Assembly: GCA_018873225.1 (NCBI GenBank)
Contig: JAEILZ010000007.1
Span: 1,612,001 to 1,676,000, forward strand
Length of the DNA stretch: 64,000 bases
Reading direction: 5' to 3'
DNA from: [Phialemoniopsis] sp. UDSM-2020
Taxonomy: Eukaryota; Ascomycota; Sordariomycetes; Thyridiales; Thyridiaceae
Part shown: positions 21,988 through 33,348 of the stretch, in pieces
How the letters are laid out: each line of letters opens with the position of its first letter
Numbering within the stretch: position 1 is the stretch's first letter
Translations under genes and position numbers: made by a program
The notes under the pieces: model-generated
What the model was told of the DNA's origin: nothing
The model's input: only the letters and a program-made list of their open reading frames with translations
Database searches by the model: none

Positions 21988-23871
21988 TCAGACAATGACA
22001 AAGTCTTCGGGGTCCCTCGGCGGCCCACTGCGGAAAGCCTCCCCGTGCATGATGCCCTCTACGTAGCACGGACCTACGATCCGGTAATGGCTTTCGTGCC
22101 GGCGCAGGACGACCGGTATCGTCAAGCCGAAGCATGCAACGATCACATCGCCGGGGCGTACGCCTGGGTCGCCAACCCCGATCAGTCCCGACGTTGTCCA
22201 GAACGGTAATAAATTCGCGATGCGGGAGGCCACCTTGATCGTCTGTCCCGGAACCGAAGGGTCTGGTTCGCCGTTTATTATCCGACGAAGTTGCCAGGCT
22301 AAGACGGCTGCTTCGCCCCTCCGGCGGCGCTCGCCATCACGGTATAGCAGTCGGCAGACTGCTTCAGAGAGACTGCCGCCGCCGGCGTACATCTTCTCTG
22401 CTCCTCCTCCTCCGGTCGGCTGACCTTCCGTGAAGAAGAACGATGCGAGGCTCATCATCAAGGGCCTTAACTGCTTCATCGCCTCGTCTACATACTGGTT
22501 CTCCATGCCACTGACTTCGAGGGGCGCCAAGTTGACTTCTGGTAACGACATGTGGACTTCTCGCACCGTATCGAGGTGCGCCCCGCGGAACACAAGTTGG
22601 TTACGACTCTTGTCAAGAGAGAGCCTCGGTGTTTCAGTTGCACTGACGCTGAATAGGTCCGCGTCCCTAAAGAACCGCGCGGCACGTCCGCCACCTTCAA
22701 AATCCGCAACCCAGCTACAAGTCAAGCGGGCAGTGCTTCCACTGCAGAGAAGGAGCACTGTTGGGTCCTTAAGTACATTCCACAGGTGTTCGGTGACGTC
22801 TCGGAAAACATCCTCTACTGACTTGTTGTAGTCCACTAACGGCAACCACCCAGAGGGAGTGTCCGTCATGGGCCAGAGATCTGAAAAGATTGGGAGTAAG
22901 GCGTATACTTTGTCTCTAGGGTTGGTTGCTTTCAAGCTAATCGCCAGCTCATAAAATGAAGAGAGAGACCCCCGGGCTAGGCGAGGGCTTGGCCCTGCCT
23001 TCAAAGACCCGAGGTCAGGGCGAGGGACAGACCTTCTCCGTTTTTCGACATCCGCCAATCGTTTCAATACCCTGAAAGCATGTAAGAGGAGAGAATCCCG
23101 CTGGCGAGAAGCTCTTGGTTTCAACAAATGATATGCAGCAACTGCATCTTTGAATGTAATCCACGCATTGCCGCACCAAATTTCCTTCAATGCCTCTGGA
23201 GTAGACGCTTCCTGCAGTACCCATATTCTTTCCCAATACTCTCGCGCTTGAAACTCATAGAGAGCATGGCTTGACGGCTGGTTCGGTATCTTCAGGGACA
23301 GAGGTTTGGCATCATATTGAGCAGCAAGTGCTGCACATTGCAAAAATTCGACGACAGTATGGCTGTCATCGGACTCGACTCCAAGCCAGAGGATAATGCG
23401 ACTTGCTGTACTGAAAATGGCACGCATCATGCCAATTTGTATGCTTTTCTCGTCATTGTCGTCTTGATTGATACAAATGGCATCCGTCCATAAGAGCTCC
23501 GCTGCCCGGGGCGGGGGGTGTTCATCGTTGCTCGTCGTTGCCTCATCCCCACTCGTGACAAGACATCTGCGTTCGTGCTGGATGATTTGGCGCAGTAGAG
23601 CGTGTAGATTGTTCCGCAAAAGGAACTGTCGGCCTTCTATGACCACCGGATGGCTAGGACTGTCAGTGCCCCAGCAGTAAGATAGGGCCGTGTAGTCAGG
23701 GCCCTTGTCAAGACGGTGTACCACGATATCGATCTCGAGGGGCGCTTCGTCGGTTTCCCCAGGGCGGAGCCTCATAAGTCGAATTTGGCCTTGTTCCAGC
23801 GGCGTGTACTGATATTCATGGAGTTTGCTGGGGAGCGTCTCGCCCGCAGGCGCGTCCCCTGCCGGCTGCAT
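21988..23871 (-). CDS. Heterokaryon incompatibility (HET) domain protein
   Basis: Intronless, 627 aa. The HET domain covers about 50-210, with the signature blocks YTALSYCWG, LLWTDAICINQDDN and SRIILWLG. HET proteins act in non-self recognition and can trigger cell death when incompatible hyphae fuse; the fold is related to TIR domains. The C-terminal 400 residues carry no recognised repeat (no WD40, ankyrin or NACHT), so the regulatory partner is unknown. The last residues (GPCYVEGIMHGEAF) match the short conserved block often seen at the end of fungal HET proteins. The family is large and fast evolving, and this copy lies between conserved genes with long spacers on the upstream side. Confidence 0.93.
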   Translation of the reverse strand: MQPAGDAPAGETLPSKLHEYQYTPLEQGQIRLMRLRPGETDEAPLEIDIVVHRLDKGPDYTALSYCWGTDSPSHPVVIEGRQFLLRNNLHALLRQIIQHERRCLVTSGDEATTSNDEHPPPRAAELLWTDAICINQDDNDEKSIQIGMMRAIFSTASRIILWLGVESDDSHTVVEFLQCAALAAQYDAKPLSLKIPNQPSSHALYEFQAREYWERIWVLQEASTPEALKEIWCGNAWITFKDAVAAYHLLKPRASRQRDSLLLHAFRVLKRLADVEKRRRSVPRPDLGSLKAGPSPRLARGSLSSFYELAISLKATNPRDKVYALLPIFSDLWPMTDTPSGWLPLVDYNKSVEDVFRDVTEHLWNVLKDPTVLLLCSGSTARLTCSWVADFEGGGRAARFFRDADLFSVSATETPRLSLDKSRNQLVFRGAHLDTVREVHMSLPEVNLAPLEVSGMENQYVDEAMKQLRPLMMSLASFFFTEGQPTGGGGAEKMYAGGGSLSEAVCRLLYRDGERRRRGEAAVLAWQLRRIINGEPDPSVPGQTIKVASRIANLLPFWTTSGLIGVGDPGVRPGDVIVACFGLTIPVVLRRHESHYRIVGPCYVEGIMHGEAFRSGPPRDPEDFVIV

Positions 23872-24950
23872 TGCTGTAGCGCTTCTGATGATGTGATGAA
23901 GGAAGTGATTGAGGAGGCTGCCTTTCCAACACTGAATGGAACGTACTCGTATCCGCCAAAGTCATCGAGAGAGGGTATGTCATACGTAGAATGGAATACG
24001 GAGTAGAAATGCACTTGCGGGGTAGGAACAAGGTTGCATATGCACAGCCTGATGCCCCCAGGAGCTGAAAAGAGTGGCCGGCCTTTGCGGCCTGCGAGCT
24101 CGTTGCGATCCAACGTTATTCAAGCAAAGCTGCATTGCAGCCAGCTGTTTGGATCACGGCGGAAGTGAACTGTGTGCCGTAGGGAAACTCTCCAATCCGT
24201 CTCGAAGAGGAGGAAGTAATCACAGTTACTCACCTGCCAATAGGGGGATGACTACATATCTTGCAGATATCGAAACTGCCTCGTCAGGCTGAGCGCTTAC
24301 GAACGATGGGGTGTAGGTTGGGATCATAACTTTATGGCCGAATTGCAAAGAGTGCCCAAAGGCGTGATTGAAAGATGTTTTCAAGATTTCGTCTGTTGAA
24401 GATTCGACGCTGGGTTCCCCTCCCCTGCTGCACCTGCCCTTCACCCCCTCATATGCCTGCAATTCCTCCTCCCTCCTGTCCAAAAGTTGATTAGGCAGCC
24501 ACTCCTGCCTCTGTTGTTACATGCCCCAGAACTGCCCTTTCTAAAGTACCACCAGGAAGGAAGTTCACGGGCCTCCCGCCGCCGCTTCCCCCTCGAGCTG
24601 ACCCTCATCAACGCTAGGCTCACCATATACAATGATACGCAGAGTATGATAAAAAAAGGATGAATTCATAAGATTCCGCATCCCCCCTTTTTCGACGTCG
24701 ACGCCTTTGATCCTTTTGCGCCGAAAACGGAACAACAGGGAGTTAAAAAAGAGGTAGTACACCATACCGATTGACGTAGAACCCCGTGATACCGAGACCA
24801 TATTTCATGCCTTTGAACTCCTGAAATTCCTCCTTGCCTGCCTCTCTGCCCTAGCACCCCTCTAGTAAATAACAATGGTTACCTCCTCCATAACCTATGA
24901 TGCCTCAATAGATATCGACCGCTCCCTCCATCCATCCATCTTTCCTTCCA
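23872..24950. other. Intergenic region upstream of HET gene
   Basis: About 1.1 kb without a supported gene; several short ORFs have no domain or splice support. It holds the HET promoter and the ASH1 3' UTR. Confidence 0.5.
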
Positions 24951-27699
24951 TTACTCGTCCTGCTGAACAACCCGGATCTGGGCTTCAACCCGCGCGAGCT
25001 CGATGCCGGCCCTCCTGCCGGGGGAAGGCGACGCCGCGAAAGACCCATCCTCGAAGCTCTTGCGCTTGACAACGCGCCCAGACTTTGTCGAAACCGGCGT
25101 CAAGTCGGCTGCCTCGGCGAGAGCCGTAGTGCTCTTGCTGCGCGCCAGCGCCGGGCTGCCCTTAGCCAGCTTCTTGCCCTTCTCCTCGCTGTTGCTAGCA
25201 ACAATGGTCAGGCTCGAGTTGCGCGAGGCCGTGAACTCAACGGATCGCCGGGCGTGCACTCCCTTCTTAGCCGAGCCACTGCCGGCATTCTTGCCGTAGG
25301 TTTTCAGTACGCTCGTCGAGCTCGACTTGCGAATCGTGGTCGCCACGATCTTCTTGCCGGGAGTACCCTTGATCGTGCGGGGGCTGGCAGCGGCCTTCTT
25401 TCTAAGGCTGCCGCTGGACAACCTAGCCCTGGCGTTGACAGAGATGGTGCTAACACTCCTCTTGATCACCGTGGCCGCGCCCTTAGCTGCGCCCTTAGCG
25501 GCCTTGAGGCTTGCAGACGACAGCGAGCGCTTGATGCCTGTAGGCGCCTTGGTCTTGCGCTTCTTGACCGTCTTCTCGTCCTCATCATCGCTCGGACCAT
25601 CGAGCAGCTCCTTCAGCTTACGCTTGCCAGCCTTGACTGTAGCCTTGACAGCCGTCTTCATTTCTTTCTTGAGGGCTGCCGCCTTGGGGTCCTCCTTGGG
25701 CTTTGGTCCAAGAACGCCGCGGCAGTTGGGGCTGCCACAGAGACACTTCTGCACGCTCTTGGCCGAGAAGGGGTCGAACTTGTAGTCGTAGGTCAGCTCA
25801 TCGCCCGTCATGATGGGGCGGGAGCCAGCGAAAAGAGCCATGCGCGGCTGTCCTGATACGATCCACTTAATCATATGGCAGTTTGGCGAGCACGAGTGGT
25901 TGACGAAACGAGCGATGCTACCAGTCGTCGCGTCAATAATCATGTTCTGGTCAAACGACATCAAGTAGTAGCACTGCGAGTGACGTGTTAGTTACCGCAA
26001 CCTCACAAACTTTGATTTCAGCTCATCTTACCTTGTTGTTCTTGTAAATCTCATTCATGCGGTTCTCGCATTCCTCGTTGGTGATGATCTCACCAGTGTA
26101 CTCCATAATGATTTGGTACGGCTCAAAACACCTGTTTGCGCGGATACCAAAACCTCGGTCCTCGGTCTTCAAAACCTCGACACCGACACGGTAACGGCCG
26201 CCCTTCTTGGTTCTCTCCTGGAGATCCTTGAATTGCCGGTTGGTGCAGAACTCCCGACCAATGTTGCAGTTGTGCTCATCGCACTCGTACAACATGGAGC
26301 GGTTCTGGCAAGTCTCGGCGCAGCCGTCTTCAGGCTTGCAAACACACCTGGACTGGTATTCCTTATAATCCGAGTTCTGCTGCCAAATCTGCTTGGCATC
26401 GCCAATGAAGCGGTCTAGTACGGGTTGTCAGTTTCACAAAGAACAACTCCAATATATCGTCAAAAACTCACTCCTCGTCATCTTCCTCCACTCTTCGGGC
26501 TTAGGCTGCCCTGGTGGGAGGGGATTGCAAACATCAAAGGGAAGCTTAAAATCTCGACCAGTGATGAGCGTGCGCATGCCATTGTAGACGGGGAAAGGAA
26601 GCGCCTTGTTTGCAGGAGCGGGTTTAGCAAGCTCTGGGATCTGCGCAATTGCCTTCTTCTCGGCAATCGTCAAGGACTTGGTCATATCGGCCGGGAGGTC
26701 CTGTCCGGCGTAGAGGCCCTTGTTCAGCCACATCTTAACGCGGCGCTGGCTGGGAGGGGCAGGCTTCGCAGCTGCTGCCTCGACAGGCGCGGGCTCTTCC
26801 GTCTTGACCTTCTTGCGGGGCGGCTCCTCCTCGACCACCTCGTTGGGGTCGACGTACTTGCCATTGCTCCAGACCGTGTGGCGGATAGGCTTCGTATCAA
26901 TGTGCGCGAACTCGTTGGTGTCCTGTAGGCGTCGCAGTTCCCTGGACATGCGGGTAATGCCCTTCTCGAAAGTTTTCCTGCCACGCTTGCCCAATGAGGA
27001 CAATTTGGTAGCTAGAGTCTCTGCTGCCGCGCCAGAACGCCGCGTCGCGATCAGTCGGTTGGCGGGCGAGGCCTCTTGGCCCTTCTTGCGCGGTGACTTG
27101 GAGCCACGCGGCGTGTTGAGCCGGTTGACCGACCACTCCATGTCGAGCGCGTTTATGCTGTCCTCGACGAGCTTGTCCTTCTTGCCTGCCTTTGTTTTGC
27201 GGTCAGGGCTATAGCCCGTGGCCTCGATCGAGCTCTCGACCGAGTCACGCGTCTCGCCGCTACCCGAGGCCTGATTGACGAGTGTGTCACCAGAGATGGT
27301 GCGCCGGCGGCGGTCGGACACGACATCGCCCTTGGAGCGGCGCTTGCCGTGCACATCGGTGCCAGCAAGCTTCGAGAGGTTATAAACAGGTAGACTGGCG
27401 CGGGCACGACGAGGTCGCGTCGTGGAGCCCTCGGCATCGTCTTCGTCGTGGTGGTCCTCTTGGCGAGGCTCGTCCTCGTGGAAGGTGGGGGCTGCGGGCT
27501 CGGCATGATGCTCGTTGTCTTCCGCGTGTTCGAGCTCGAGCAACGGCGTCAGCTCCGATTTTGAGTGTTCCGAGGCGAGGGAGACGCTGTCAGCAACTGT
27601 GGTGGGAGGCGTATCGCTCAAAGACGCGCTGTTGGAGGATGCATCGGTCGGGGCGCGTGAGAACTCAACCTCTGGGGTGAGGCTGATGGGTTCAGCCAT
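24951..27699 (-). CDS. ASH1: SET-domain histone H3K36 methyltransferase ASH1
   Basis: Three exons (27699-26472, 26414-26032, 25973-24951), introns 57 and 58 bp, 877 aa. A disordered N-terminal third with Lys/Arg clusters precedes an AWS zinc domain (RCVCKPEDGCAETCQNRSML, CNIGREFC). The SET domain follows, with VEVLKTEDRGFGIRA, MEYTGEIITNEECENRM, the cofactor/knot motif RFVNHSCSPNC and catalytic ELTYDYKFDPF. The post-SET zinc site is KCLCGSPNCRG. The AWS-SET-postSET order is shared by SET2 and ASH1, but there is no WW or SRI domain, which favours ASH1 (KMT2H), the facultative-chromatin H3K36 enzyme described in Neurospora. The C-terminal 270 residues are Lys/Ser/Ala-rich and probably bind DNA or nucleosomes. 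One intron splits the SET domain. Confidence 0.9.
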
Positions 27700-30482
27700 A
27701 ATGGCAGAGAGCGTGATTGGGAAGAGAATAAGTCGAAAAGGGTATTGTGGATGGGTAAAGAGAAGGGAGGGATGAAGGTATATCTAAAGTCGACGCGTTT
27801 TTGCAGGCGTGACTTTGGCGGGAATTGTGAAATTACGGGCAAGTGTTACCCAAAACGCGCCTGTGCCCCGTTTTGGCAAGAGGAGACAAAGGGAGGGACG
27901 GTGGGTTCGAAGCGACGACGCTCTTAGATAGTGGCAAAGACCAGGGGTTGGGTTTGGCAGAATTGAAAAAGAAAAAAGGGCGTCAAAATGATTGTAATGC
28001 AAAGCCGGATGTTTGCATAGCAGAGTTTGGGATTGGAAATCTTCAAAGAAGGCCAAGCTGGCTGGGGGTGGGATGTGTGTTGTCGTGTTGCAAGTTGCGT
28101 CCACTTCAGCCCTTTTGAGTAGAGTAAAGTGGTAAGTGGTAGCAGAAAGAGAGAAAGAAAGAAGGGTCGAGTGGGAAAGGTTGTTGACGATTGGCCCGCG
28201 CGACGTCTGAGTGAAAAGGGAATGGGAACGGGGGTTGTGTGGAAGTGTGTGTGGTGTGTGGGACTGGACTGGACTGGCAGGCCAGCCTATTTATTCCGCC
28301 ATGGATGGATTGATGGATCAATGGGCTGGGATTTGCATTCTCTTTTTGGCGGCGGGAGGCGGAGGGGGGAGGTGTCGAGACCAATAAGCCAACAATGGCT
28401 AATAAGACGTAAATACCAGTCTGTCACTAACAATAGGAACTTGCCGACAACCCACCTGTCTGTCTCTCTCCTCTCGCCTCGCTCTCCGGAAGGGGAAAAA
28501 ACAAATAGCAACTGGCAAAGCGTCTATCCATCCATTGGCCGGCCTCGAGAGAAGGCCTGTCCTGTGATCGTGGCCACTCATCACTTGCTACCCTTTGACA
28601 CCGTCGCCCCAATTATCTTGGGCCTCCTCCTTCGGTCACTACGCGGACACAGTCTTCACCGGACCTCGATATCATGCATCATCACGCCGGTTGCTGACGG
28701 GATTCGACGACACGACACGACCCACTAGAGCAGAAACCAGATCTATTGTGCTCTCTAAATACAACAGAGAAGAGAGATAACAATAGGAGACTGACAGACT
28801 TGCCTATTGTACATGACTGATGTCGACTACCATGTATTGTGCGCATCTTGTTTACACGATGAGTTACGGACATCTACGCAATTAAGTGTGTATCCGACCG
28901 ACCGGTGGTGTCCAGAAATCCAAGGTGAAAGGGAGCTCACTGGCTATCCACGTTGCGGTCATCATGTGTGGGGGACCGCTGGCGTGTAAGCTGTCTAAAG
29001 GGACATATCACCAGTATTGGTGCAATCGGGGCACCCCTTTCGTCTCCAACAGGGTTTTGATCTAGTTCTGGAGGAGCGCCGCACAAGTGCGGCTAAGCTG
29101 ATCCCGCACATCGCGCCGTTCAGGGGTGGTGGAGAGAGGGTCATCGACGTGGAGGGAAGACATTATGGCCGGAGCAGGAGGCTGACACTCTCAATTGTCT
29201 AAGTCAAGAAGCTTTGTGGATGTTGATTCTGGAGATATCCCGGGAGTCTGGAGTTTTGGCGACCCTGTGGGTTTGGCCCTTTTTATGCGTGATCACTCAC
29301 CGGTTGTCGACGATGTCCCCCCTCGTCCGACTCCCCGGACCTTGAAAGCAACGCCAGAGCCGTGCGCGTATTACTGTCGTTGCTAGGGATGGCCACCTCC
29401 ACTTTGCCACCACTCCAACAGAGACGCTTCACCAAGACGAGAGAGGGCTTACCCCAGCAAAAATGCCAGTGGTCAAATTTCTGGGCTAACAAGATTGGTA
29501 AAGTCGGCCTTCTTCGCGGATCGGATCGACCTGGTCTTTATCACAGTCTGGGCCTCGTCTCTGTAGAGTGACGGCCGCGAGATGAAGAGGTCTGCGTGGC
29601 CTGTAGTCTCGTACGCGGTGTTGCCACCTCGACTCCAGGAATGGTGATATGATCAGCAAGAATTCAAGTGGAATATATGATATCGATATTTCAAGGTTGA
29701 AATGACCCTCGGCCACAATTCTACATCTCGGGGTGAGTCCTTTCGACTCGTCGATGCCGAGTGCCAGCGGCCAAGAAGGTGACTCGGGGTCGGCGAGGAT
29801 TACTCGGCCATCCGTACCACCAATGAACTATTATCCTAGCAAAATATGATATTCAGGGAAATGATAGCCCAGAAGATACTCCTGCTACCTGGCCAGGTCA
29901 AGTCAATGAGACTGGAACTGCGTCTCTCATATCTTGGCAAAATCAATGTCACTCGCGCGTATTTTGCTTTTCGCCAGCGCAATCGACAAAATTAGCATTT
30001 TAAGTGTAACAATGAAGAACGGACTTTCTTTTACAGATATTTTCGTGGCCGATTGAGGGAAATTTTGACAAAATCCATGTCTTGCATCGAGCATACAACA
30101 TCGTCGTGTTGACGAAGACTCCCCGCACTGTAAGGTGTCATCTCCACCCTCGTCACCCCTGACGCCTGACCAAGACTCGCTAGGGCATGAGAGCCTGCGA
30201 GAGGGGTATGCCAATTGCAACTTTGATCGAGAGAATCGTCTTCCTCCGAAAGCGTCTTTTCGATTCATGCGAGAGCCATTCTTTCGCATTGCAGACCCTT
30301 AAGGTTGAGTCTTAGCATTCAAGGCAGCCGGACCTTGATAGCTGTAATCTGTCAAGCTAAAACAACACCGAGGCAGTTTCTTGACAGACAGTTGTAATTT
30401 GATTGCTCGTCAAGTATTGAATCTCGGCCAATCTTATACTTTTCTCCCTAAATCTGCTTTGCTTTACCTACCAGTGCTCTTC
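27700..30482. other. Gene-free interval of about 2.8 kb
   Basis: No coding exon could be supported. 27700-28500 is the ASH1 promoter side, with purine-rich runs on the plus strand and short ATGGATGG-type runs near 28310. The rest is mixed composition, AT-richer near 29850-30100. No transposon ORF, terminal repeat or tRNA was seen. Confidence 0.5.
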
Positions 30483-31704
30483 TCAATAACTACGTCTTGA
30501 CCACCCTCCCTGGATCGCATCGTCATATGGAATCTCGCTCTCGTCATCCAGCATATCGCCATCACCCCGGCTGCGAGCTTCCATCGCGCTCTGAGCTCGT
30601 GGCGGTCCTTTCAGACAACCGGGCATCACGCGCGGCTGTCGTCTTGTCGGTTCTAGGCCGGCGAGGGAGCCGCCAAGCTCGGAGGCGATGTGATGGACGG
30701 GTTTCTTCAACAACTTGGCCAGCTTGCGTCCCAAGTCCTCTTTCTCGCACACCTTTTGAGAATGAAGTACCATCCCCTTGCCATCATTTACGTATAGCCC
30801 TCGTGGGATCCAAAAGGTGTACTTCTGCGCTGGCATGATGCGGTACAAGAATTGCTTGCCCATTAGCCCGCTGTAATTCTCCTCGAGGATTCTGGCAAAG
30901 TGTGCGTCTGCCTCGCGGAATCTCTTCTCCGACAGTCGAGGAAACATGTCGCAGAACTTGAAGTCGTGGACCTGGTAGATGCGGAACAGGTTGCGCTTCG
31001 ACTTGCAGACCTGGCGCCACTGGATCTGGTCGAGTTGGAGGCCAGCAACGGCTAGCTCAACGAGCGCCAGACGGTAGCGATTGAATCTGGTGCATTAAGT
31101 CAGTCGCCGAATAAAGTCCAGGGATTACTTCAACCAGGTTTACTTACGCAGCCATATGCTGAAAGATACAGTGATGTTGCTGCTCTTTTTTGTGGTATAT
31201 GTAGTGTATGACAGCGGCCCGGGTCCTCCCCTTACTTTCCCTCCTCACCTCAGGGCTCATGGACTCGTTCCAGCAGATCGTCTTGCATTGTGTGTCCCAG
31301 CTGCAGGCCGCGCCTGCATGGTGGATGCTCACAAATGCAAAGCCGTCGTAGTAGTGGTTCCAGCACTTGGTCCTCAAGTCGTCCAGGCCGGCGTCCTTGC
31401 GCCATTGCAGGCAGTTTCGGAGCTTGGCCTCTGCCTTTTGCACGTTATTGCCCACAGAGTCAAGAATCGTCTGGAGGACAAATTGTGTGGGTGCGTGCTG
31501 CGGGTCGAGAGGGTGCAGGAGAACTCCCTACATCTCCCGGTGTCCTGCTCTGTTGACAATGCTCTGCAAGCGCTGATACAGACGGAATCTGGGGTTGCCG
31601 TGCTTGGGTAGCGGCGCTGAGAGTTCGTCATCGCTGAGGTAGTGAGCTGCATTGGAGATGCGAGGCCGGCCACGAAAGCTTTCAAAGTACGGAAATCGAT
31701 CCAT
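30483..31704 (-). CDS. CRAL-TRIO / Sec14-like lipid-transfer protein, divergent
   Basis: Proposed exons 31704-31558, 31497-31236 and 31087-30483, giving 337 aa. The CRAL_TRIO_N segment is VQKAEAKLRNCLQWRKDAGL. The lipid-binding domain includes RYRLALVELAVAGLQ, NLFRIYQVHDFKFCD and ILEENYSGLMGKQFLYRI, comparable to the Sec14 phospholipid pocket. Both introns are inferred. The first (60 bp, GTCAAC donor, weak) is needed to remove an in-frame TAG at 31528-31530. The second (148 bp, GTAAGG to ACCAG) is needed to restore frame. If either is not spliced, the gene is a pseudogene. Sec14-type proteins exchange phosphatidylinositol and other lipids at Golgi and plasma membranes; the ligand here is unknown. 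Confidence 0.65.
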
Positions 31705-32806
31705 GCTTGAAGGATTGTATTGGTTTGAAATTTGTAGATGCAAATAGAAATACAAATTTGTGATGTATTTGTGATACGGTATCTGAATTGTGTTATGTAG
31801 CTACGGAGAGCCACAAGCAAGAGAGAGCTCACGATGATGTTTCGCTTACAATAAATGGGCAGTGCGATGGCAGTAACTGCCAAAATGGCAAACTGAAGGT
31901 TAACATTCTTATGTCAGTAAGTATTTTCAATACGGAATTGAGGTCGGTGCCTTCCTATCGTGATCAATGTAGAAAGTGTTGTTCTTGGTTGCTCTCTAAC
32001 TCGACCTCACCAATCCGCCGTTTCCCTCATGTTCACAGGGTTCAATTGGGAGGTACGAGAGCGAAATAAAGGTCTCAATGGTCTGAAACTGATAAAGTAG
32101 GTAAGTCATTTTCAGCAAATTTGTATAGAGCATGCATGGTTTGCAGTAGCATCCCGTCGCAAAGATGAAGGTAGAATTTATCAATTTTTAAATATCTCTT
32201 GGTAAGTTAAAATTCAAAGTAAGAATTACCGCTTGCCAACAGTCGCCTGTTAATGGTTGTAGAGGGACTTGTGTTGATAAACGAATGTCTCAAGCCCCTA
32301 AATCTACGATTATATGAGAAGATTATTTCATATTCCAACCCAGTCACATTAGCATTCCAAACTTGCTGTCTTTTTGCTGCTGAGGGCGGTGATGATGGCG
32401 ATGATGGGTGTTAGTGGAGTTGAGTGTACGTCCATGGAACCGTACCAAACAAAGAAAGCCCCCACACCGGGCGCCCCACCCGAGCTCTTCTCTCCCCCCA
32501 AAATGCCTGCAGCTGGCCGACACGCCGCCTTGTCAATTCGCGGGGCTCTTTTCTGCCAGCCTGCCGCTCCCAAGAATCGCCAATTTTCTCAGCCCTGCCG
32601 ACTCAGTTCCAACGACACCCAATACCCAAAAACTTCCAAAACGCCCCCTTTGCGCGCAACACCGCGACTTCGATATCGACATAGTAACTGTGAACTTCTC
32701 GATTTGAACCCAGACGCGCAGGCGATTAGAGTAACGACTCTCGCGACTTCATCCGACAAAGTCCAGCAAGGGAGGACTCAGCTACCAACCACACACATCC
32801 ACAAAC
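31705..32806. other. Divergent intergenic region Sec14-like / LSM7
   Basis: AT-rich between about 31700 and 32350, then a C-rich leader before LSM7. It contains a perfect 9-bp inverted repeat at 31728-31736 and 31751-31759. No coding exon supported. Confidence 0.55.
31728..31759. repeat. Short inverted repeat in Sec14-like gene leader
   Basis: AAATTTGTA and TACAAATTT are exact reverse complements separated by 14 bp, 24 bases upstream of the predicted ATG on the minus strand. If transcribed it would form a weak AU-rich hairpin. Confidence 0.5.
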
Positions 32807-33348
32807 ATGGCAGACAGGCCTGCGCACAGAGGCCGAGGCGGCTACAGGGGCGGTCCGGGTGGCGGGCGCGGCGGACGTGGTGGCGGCCGGGGTGGTAGGG
32901 ACGGCGGCCACGGCGGCGGCGACCACGGCGACAAGGAGAGGCCCAAGAAGGAGAACATCCTCGACCTGGGCAAGTACATGGACAAGCGCATCACCGTCAA
33001 GTTCAACGGCGGGCGAGAGGGTGAGTAGATGCCTGGATACAAGCCTAGGATGGCGGAAAAGAGCGACATGCTGACATGCGGATTGACAGTGACGGGCACC
33101 CTGAAGGGCTACGATGCTCTGATGAACCTGGTGCTGGACGACGGACACGAGATGATGCGCGGTAGGTTGTATTGAATGCCGATGATGGGACACAAGTTTG
33201 CTGACATCCTGGTACAGATGACGAGGGTAACGAGAGGACGCGGGCGCTGGGTCTGGTTGTCGTGCGCGGCACCCTCCTAGTACTCGTCAGCCCCGTCGAC
33301 GGAAGCGAGGAGATTGCCAATCCCTTCGCGGTCGAGGGCGACGATTGA
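32807..33348 (+). CDS. LSM7: U6 snRNA-associated Sm-like protein LSM7 with RGG N-terminus
   Basis: Three exons (32807-33020, 33090-33161, 33218-33348), 138 aa. The Sm1 motif is ILDLGKYMDKRITVKFNGGR through VTGTLKGYDALMNLVLDD; Sm2 is RALGLVVVRGTLLVLVSP. LSM7 is in the LSM1-7 ring (cytoplasmic decapping) and the LSM2-8 ring (U6 snRNA 3' end). The N-terminal about 45 residues form a Gly/Arg-rich RGG tract not present in the about 103-aa animal protein. The C-terminus (GSEEIANPF) is as expected. Introns are 69 and 56 bp. Confidence 0.93.

Noticed and set aside
29700..30300. Possible RIP-mutated transposon remnant in AT-rich stretch
   Set aside because: No repeat copy, terminal repeats or reverse-transcriptase/transposase fragments seen; dinucleotide statistics were not computed.
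31144..31147. Frameshift near 31147 in the Sec14-like gene (GTAAGT donor with wrong phase)
   Set aside because: An alternative GTAAGG donor at 31235 joins in phase to the same acceptor, so no frameshift is needed.
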